Part shown: positions 22,674 through 26,576 of the stretch, piece by piece
Position numbering within the stretch: the first letter of the stretch is position 1
Layout of the letters: each line of letters opens with the position of its first letter
From: Clostridia bacterium
GTDB taxonomy: Bacteria; Bacillota; Clostridia; Oscillospirales; Butyricicoccaceae
Assembly: GCA_017396925.1 (NCBI GenBank)
Contig: JAFQKM010000132.1
Span: forward strand, 1 to 26,576
Length of the DNA: 26,576 nt
Direction of reading: 5' to 3'
Program-made: the position numbers and the translations under genes
The notes under the pieces: model-generated
Database searches by the model: none
What the model saw: only the letters and a program-made list of their open reading frames with translations
Told to the model about the DNA's origin: nothing

Positions 22674-23189
22674 TTATTTCATTTTTGAAACAACGATATG
22701 ATCGCTGCCGATCCCCGTCAAAGCAGCAACCGCCCGGGTGACCTCCAGCCGAACAGCCGCCGATGCAGCCCCCTGACAGACGACCAGTGCCCCACGGTAT
22801 TCCGGCTCCAGCGTCTGTATGCGGATGGGCTGCTGACCGGAGCCGCTGCCTGAGAATGCCATCGACTGTGTAGAGTCGGATGTGCGTTCGCCATTCGATT
22901 GCCGGATGGTCTGATCTTCATCATAGGCATAAACCGCCGCACTGCTGCTTTTTGCTGTCAGAACAACAGAAACTTTTCCTACACCCGAGATTCTGCTCAG
23001 AGAATCCTCTAACCTGGCTTCCAATGCATCCACATCAGCCAGAAGTTCAGTGGCTTCCGTACTGGCGGCTTTCGCCGGTTCTCCGCCAGAGATACATGCC
23101 AGCATCAGGCCGCACAGGCAAAGGATCAGGGCGTACTTATATTTATCAAACCGGCTTTTGAAATATGCCTGCAGTTTACCGATCTCCAT
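22674..23189 (-). CDS. spoIIIAG: Stage III sporulation protein AG
   Basis: 171 residues, shorter than the roughly 229 of B. subtilis. One membrane helix (about 19-35) precedes a ring-building domain with LEDSLSRISGVGKVSVVLTAKSS and the closing RGALVVCQGAASAAVRLEVTRAVAALTGIGSDHIVVSKMK region, separated by a Ser/Gly-rich insert. In B. subtilis AG forms a large ring in the channel complex. SD GGGAGAG lies 7 nt before the ATG; it overlaps spoIIIAF by 14 nt. Confidence 0.95.
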   Translation of the reverse strand: MEIGKLQAYFKSRFDKYKYALILCLCGLMLACISGGEPAKAASTEATELLADVDALEARLEDSLSRISGVGKVSVVLTAKSSSAAVYAYDEDQTIRQSNGERTSDSTQSMAFSGSGSGQQPIRIQTLEPEYRGALVVCQGAASAAVRLEVTRAVAALTGIGSDHIVVSKMK

Positions 23190-23655
23190 CGCAAGTCTCT
23201 CCCATATACAAAATTGCTGTTTCTTCCAAGCCTGTCAGACCGGATAGCCTGTCTGCGGCTTTTTCCGCCTGTCCTTTATCACACCAGAACTTTGCGGCGG
23301 CAAGAGCCCCGTTTTCTTTCTCTTCCAACCGGATCGTGCAGAATATGCCTTCAGATTCCATCTGTTCGGCAAGTTCTGCAGCAACGCCTTCATATAAGGC
23401 TGCCCGGCTGCTGTTTTGTGCCATTTGAATAGAATACACGATTTCCTGCTGTGCCCGATGGAACGCATAGGCAGCCCTGTTTGCCAATGAGGCATTTCCG
23501 AACGCTGGCTGCAGGAGCAAAACAGTCATTAAACAAGTGCTTGCAAGACCAAGCACCGGCTGAAGGGCCGTTTTGCCGGCCAGTGACCGGACAGCAAAAA
23601 CAAAAAAGCTTCCAACCACAAGTCGTACAACCCAACCGAGCAGAATCGTTTTCAA
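23176..23655 (-). CDS. spoIIIAF: Stage III sporulation protein AF
   Basis: 159 residues against about 206 in B. subtilis. Two N-terminal membrane helices (about 5-22 and 33-50) precede a small soluble domain. Sequence similarity is weak to my eye; the call rests on topology and its fixed place between AE and AG. It starts with TTG, overlapping the spoIIIAE TGA (TTGA), with GGTGGTGAT as a weak SD. Confidence 0.88.
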   Translation of the reverse strand: MKTILLGWVVRLVVGSFFVFAVRSLAGKTALQPVLGLASTCLMTVLLLQPAFGNASLANRAAYAFHRAQQEIVYSIQMAQNSSRAALYEGVAAELAEQMESEGIFCTIRLEEKENGALAAAKFWCDKGQAEKAADRLSGLTGLEETAILYMGETCDGDR

Positions 23656-24725
23656 GAGCCGATCACCACCGATCCGATCACGAAAGATAAGAAGAGAAGA
23701 ACGCAGCAGGTACCAAGCAGACCGATGGCCATGCTGTATCCATCGGATATACCGTTCAGTAGTCTGGGCAGGCGTCCGTCTGTCAGACCGGCTGCAAGCA
23801 TCGAAAGCACACGGAAAACCAGAAGGCGGACCCAGGCCGACAGAAACGGCGTCAGACAGATGGCCACAGCGCCGACAAAACCATAGATCCCCACGGCGTT
23901 TCTGAGAATCACAGCGCCGCTGAGCAGGGTTTCCGATACATCTGATACCACCGACCCCAATACAGGAACCGAGCCGGAAATGGTCATTTTAGCCGTTCGC
24001 AGGGCCATGGCATCGCTACCGCCGGAAATCAGGCCGGACAAAGAAAGATATCCGGCATACAGCATGAGAAAGTATTTATAAAACCCCAGCGCACCTTTCC
24101 GCAGCAGATCGGCCAGTTCCGAAAGGATATCCTGCTCGGCGATTTGTCCTGCCGCAGTCAGAAGAATGTGCAGATAGATGATCGGGATCAATACCTTTGC
24201 CGCAAGCAGAAGCAGAATATTGGAAGCCGCCAGCGTTGCCGATGCGGAAGAAAGAGCCGCCGTCGGCCATCCCGACACTGCAACAGCTGCGCCGTAGACC
24301 GGGATAAAAACCGATGAAAAGCTGCCCAGCTGTCTGATGGCGCGGCCGCAGGTTTCCAATACGCTGGATGTACTGCCGATGCAGAAGGCGGTCACTGCAC
24401 AGATTGCGGCAACATCCAGCGCCTTGGACAACAGATCCGAATGAGCTGCGGCAGAAAACCCCTTCAACACACCACAGCCTGCCGCAATAGCAAAAATAAC
24501 AAAGCCTTCTGCCAGCGTTGCGCGCAGATTGTCTCGCATAATATTAACGCCGGCAGCCAGTATCGATGACAGCGCCGTCTGCAGATCGCCGCTTTCCGGG
24601 GTGATTTTTGCATAATCGGAGGCTTCTGATGGCAGGACATTCTCCAAAGGTGACAAATCAACTGCGGCATTGGCCGGTATCTGCAGCACTGCAAGACAGA
24701 ATAAAATACACAGAAGCCTTTTCAT
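23652..24725 (-). CDS. spoIIIAE: Stage III sporulation protein AE
   Basis: 357 residues (B. subtilis 399). A signal-like N-terminus (MKRLLCILFCLAVLQIPANA) is followed by a short soluble part and about seven hydrophobic segments, with the conserved SGSVPVLGSVVSDVSETLLSG segment near 260-282 and LVFRVLSMLAAGLTDGRLPRLLNGISDGYSM-type C-terminus. AE is the polytopic membrane component of the SpoIIIA-Q complex. The frame stays open for 140 codons upstream through spoIIIAD, but that extension is Arg/Ser/Gly-rich shadow sequence; ATG 24725 has GAGGG 8 nt upstream and follows the spoIIIAD stop by 11 nt. Confidence 0.95.
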   Translation of the reverse strand: MKRLLCILFCLAVLQIPANAAVDLSPLENVLPSEASDYAKITPESGDLQTALSSILAAGVNIMRDNLRATLAEGFVIFAIAAGCGVLKGFSAAAHSDLLSKALDVAAICAVTAFCIGSTSSVLETCGRAIRQLGSFSSVFIPVYGAAVAVSGWPTAALSSASATLAASNILLLLAAKVLIPIIYLHILLTAAGQIAEQDILSELADLLRKGALGFYKYFLMLYAGYLSLSGLISGGSDAMALRTAKMTISGSVPVLGSVVSDVSETLLSGAVILRNAVGIYGFVGAVAICLTPFLSAWVRLLVFRVLSMLAAGLTDGRLPRLLNGISDGYSMAIGLLGTCCVLLFLSFVIGSVVIGS

Positions 24726-24736
24726 TCTGTTTGCCC

Positions 24737-25123
24737 TCAAATGCTTCCGATCAGATGCAGAACCCGCTCGAGCAGAGGCAATACACAGATCAGGGCCGAC
24801 AGGACCCCAAACATTTCGATGCCGTTTGCTGCCCAACGGCTGCCCATGTCCAAACACAGTGCACCGCAAAGACGTGCGCACAAAGCGATCCCCAGAACTT
24901 TTACAACCGGAGCCAGCAGATCTATACCGATCCCGGCGGTATCCAGAATCTGCTGCAGTTTCGAAAGTACGGTGCTGATCTGAGGCAACAACCATCCAAA
25001 AAGTACAAGACCGGCCGTCAGAGCGGCCAGCATGCCCATGGTGCGGTTCCCCTGTCCAATCACCGTGATCAGCAGAGAAACTGCGATGCAAAGGGCCGAA
25101 AGCCTGAGCATTTCTTCCATCAT
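24737..25123 (-). CDS. spoIIIAD: Stage III sporulation protein AD
   Basis: 128 residues (B. subtilis 133), with four or so hydrophobic segments and the conserved LLAPVVKVLGIALCARLCGALCLDMG and GIEMFGVLSALICVLPLLERVL stretches. A small integral membrane part of the SpoIIIA complex, paired with AC. Three starts are possible: GTG 25129, ATG 25123 and ATG 25120. The SD-like GGGTGA ends 2 nt before the second and 5 nt before the third; I list 25123, and 25120 is as likely. The gap from spoIIIAC is only 5-14 nt. Confidence 0.94.
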   Translation of the reverse strand: MMEEMLRLSALCIAVSLLITVIGQGNRTMGMLAALTAGLVLFGWLLPQISTVLSKLQQILDTAGIGIDLLAPVVKVLGIALCARLCGALCLDMGSRWAANGIEMFGVLSALICVLPLLERVLHLIGSI

Positions 25124-25134
25124 CTTCACCCGTT

Positions 25135-25329
25135 TCAGAATCCAAATGTGCTTTTGATCAAAGTAAACATCCGATTGATCTGCTCGATGATCATCATCAT
25201 GACAACGATCAGGCCGGCAAGCGTGGTCATCATGGCCTGTTCTTCACGTCCCGATCGAACAAGAAGCTGGTTGAGCACTGCCACAAGGATGCCTACCGCT
25301 GCCACACGAAAAATCAGATCGACATCCAT
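25135..25329 (-). CDS. spoIIIAC: Stage III sporulation protein AC
   Basis: 64 residues, family size, two membrane helices (about 5-24 and 34-53). The start MDVDLIFRVAAVGILVAVLNQLL and the GREEQAMMTTLAGLIVV middle are typical of SpoIIIAC. SD GAGGAGG lies 6 nt before the ATG. AC and AD are related small membrane subunits of the complex. Confidence 0.95.
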   Translation of the reverse strand: MDVDLIFRVAAVGILVAVLNQLLVRSGREEQAMMTTLAGLIVVMMMIIEQINRMFTLIKSTFGF

Positions 25330-25340
25330 GCGGCGCCTCC

Positions 25341-25850
25341 TCAGACAACGATCAGGGCCAGCAGGATACCGGCTGTGGCCCCTACGGTTTTATAAAGTCT
25401 GCCCTTGGAAGAAAGCTCTTTCTGAAGGTTGTCCAGTTGTTTTTCGAGCAATTCTGCGGCAGTGGCCAGATGCTCTGCCTGCGTGGCACTGTCGTATCTG
25501 CCAAGGATACGGCAGATATTCCGGATGACTTCGATGTCCTCCGCCAACAGGCCATCCTTTTTCAAATCTATGTAATACTGTTCGGCCGCCGCGCTGAAGG
25601 CCAGTCCATTGGAAGCTGCTTCGAAGCTTTTGCGATAAAAAGCGGCTGCTGCTTTGCCGCAGCTCTGCTCCAACTGAAACAGGATCTCTTCCAGCGGTGT
25701 GTTTTTATAGCAGATCTCGCTACGGATCAGCTGCAGCGCCGAAATATGGTTTTTCAGTGCAGCTTTCCTCTGCTCCATCTCCCGCGCCATGGAAAGCCCC
25801 ATCATCGAGCAGGAGGTGACGATCATGACCAGTCCAAGAATTTTTATCAT
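25341..25850 (-). CDS. spoIIIAB: Stage III sporulation protein AB
   Basis: 169 residues (B. subtilis 171). An N-terminal membrane helix (about 2-18), a helical cytoplasmic domain related to type II secretion GspF platforms (LKNHISALQLIRSEICYKNTPLEEILFQLEQ region) and a C-terminal membrane helix (ATAGILLALIVV). The frame is open 33 codons further up, but ATG 25850 has AGGAG 9 nt upstream and begins the conserved MIKILGLVMIV. The start context ATGATAA contains TGA and TAA in a frame that spoIIIAA should use but does not. Confidence 0.95.
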   Translation of the reverse strand: MIKILGLVMIVTSCSMMGLSMAREMEQRKAALKNHISALQLIRSEICYKNTPLEEILFQLEQSCGKAAAAFYRKSFEAASNGLAFSAAAEQYYIDLKKDGLLAEDIEVIRNICRILGRYDSATQAEHLATAAELLEKQLDNLQKELSSKGRLYKTVGATAGILLALIVV

Positions 25851-26574
25851 CGGTTTCGCTCCTTTCAAAGATCCTGTAGGCTCTGCCCTGGGGCGTACGC
25901 TCGAGCAGAACCACTTTTTCAAATATCTCTGCCTCCATAAGTCTTCCATAGAGGGGACGGCGCATCAGATCTTCCAAACCGCTGCCGTGTGCTGTTGCCA
26001 GAAAACAGACGCCGGTATGGGCCGCTTCCAGCATAGTCTGCACATCTTCGGCTGCCGTGATTTCATCGACGGCGATCAGTTCGGGCGACATGGCACGCAG
26101 CAGCATCTCTATCGCTTCGGTCTTTCTTCCACCCTGCACCACATCGCAGAATCCGAGATCATACCCTTCGCCATATAGTTCGAAGCGGCAATCGGCTACC
26201 GATATGCGATGTCGAGCTGATAAAATACGGCACAGATCCCGCAGAAGGGTCGTTTTGCCAACACCGGGCGGCGCCAAAATCAACGCATTGGATAGATCAC
26301 CGTTGGCATACAGCATTTCTGCCAGCTGATTTCCAAGTCCGATATACTGCCGTGCAATGCGGATATTTATGGCTTGCAGAGAGCCAATCATTTTCCCGTT
26401 GGGTGCATCGGTATAGATGCCGCAAAGACCGACTCGATGCCCGCCCTTTGCCGTGATAAATCCCTGCCGCAGCTGGCTGTCGAAACTATGGATCGAACAG
26501 CGGGAAACTTTGGCCAGAACAGCTTCCAGATCGCTGGGCTGCACGAGCGTATCGGCCAGCAGATGTAGCTTTCC
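25720..26574 (-). CDS. spoIIIAA: Stage III sporulation protein AA, secretion-type ATPase (5' end beyond window)
   Basis: The 5' end is missing; 285 codons are visible up to the edge, the frame reading on through GKLHLLADTL before the GTG at 26544, so that GTG is internal. Walker A APPGVGKTTLLRD, an LIAVDEIT Walker B and an ATAHG motif mark a type II/IV secretion-like P-loop ATPase; FITAKGGHRVGLCG is a SpoIIIA-specific segment. It powers the SpoIIIA-SpoIIQ channel on the mother-cell side. Oddly, after RAYRIFERSETDD the frame continues 43 codons into spoIIIAB before a TAG at 25722-25720. The tail is Gly/Asp/His-rich and unlike any SpoIIIAA C-terminus I know, suggesting a late frameshift. Confidence 0.93.
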   Translation of the reverse strand, partial: GKLHLLADTLVQPSDLEAVLAKVSRCSIHSFDSQLRQGFITAKGGHRVGLCGIYTDAPNGKMIGSLQAINIRIARQYIGLGNQLAEMLYANGDLSNALILAPPGVGKTTLLRDLCRILSARHRISVADCRFELYGEGYDLGFCDVVQGGRKTEAIEMLLRAMSPELIAVDEITAAEDVQTMLEAAHTGVCFLATAHGSGLEDLMRRPLYGRLMEAEIFEKVVLLERTPQGRAYRIFERSETDDKNSWTGHDRHLLLDDGAFHGAGDGAEESCTEKPYFGAAADP

Positions 26575-26576
26575 GT

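Noticed and set aside
23176..23655. spoIIIAF as a truncated pseudogene because it is short
   Set aside because: The frame is intact, couples by TTGA to spoIIIAE and overlaps spoIIIAG normally; AF is among the least conserved SpoIIIA proteins in length and sequence.
24726..25145. 140-residue N-terminal extension of spoIIIAE
   Set aside because: It overlaps spoIIIAD and spoIIIAC in another frame, is low in hydrophobic structure, and a signal-like start with SD exists at 24725.

Overview
The window is a stretch of core chromosome from an endospore-forming member of the Bacillota, most likely class Clostridia (an Oscillospirales-type gut lineage is my guess from the moderate GC content and gene content, not something proved here). 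Every convincing gene lies on the minus strand, so transcription runs from position 26576 towards position 1. I see no tRNA or rRNA genes, insertion sequences, phage genes or CRISPR arrays.

Layout in the direction of transcription. 26574-22083: the sporulation operon spoIIIAA-AB-AC-AD-AE-AF-AG-AH (AA is cut by the window edge), encoding the mother-cell half of the SpoIIIA-SpoIIQ channel complex. 22007-18651: an Asp23/Gls24 (YqhY-like) protein, nusB, xseA, xseB and an ispA-type prenyl diphosphate synthase. 18517-12792: a tightly packed operon dxs-tlyA-nadK-argR-recN. The gene order from spoIIIAA to recN follows that of Bacillus subtilis, except that accB-accC (between spoIIIAH and yqhY) and folD (between nusB and xseA) are missing and nadK is inserted. 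New promoters or hairpins sit at both deletion points.

12803-11166: tyrS with a tyrosine T-box leader whose promoter overlaps the 3' end of recN. 11137-9959: an aldo/keto reductase with a C-terminal 2x[4Fe-4S] domain. 9939-4779: a clear sigma-A promoter followed by a secreted SpoIID/LytB-domain protein, queA, rmuC and tgt, so both dedicated late queuosine genes flank rmuC. 4768-1806: a second sigma-A promoter followed by yajC, a small TIGR04086/DUF3792 membrane protein, the spore-cortex amidase cwlD and radA, ending in an intrinsic terminator. 1752-1: a membrane-fusion (HlyD/MacA-like) protein and the first part of a MacB/FtsX-type ABC permease, the start of an efflux-type operon that leaves the window.

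I found no previously undescribed multi-gene system here. The points worth a second look are local: a 131-nt out-of-frame overlap of spoIIIAA into spoIIIAB that looks like a late frameshift; two genes (the membrane-fusion protein and nadK) with good Shine-Dalgarno sequences but no normal start codon at the right distance; hairpins that cover ribosome binding sites in front of the TIGR04086 gene and the Gls24 gene; and promoters created at the sites of lost genes. All coordinates, motifs and boxes were read by eye; family assignments rest on recognisable motifs and gene order, without database searches.
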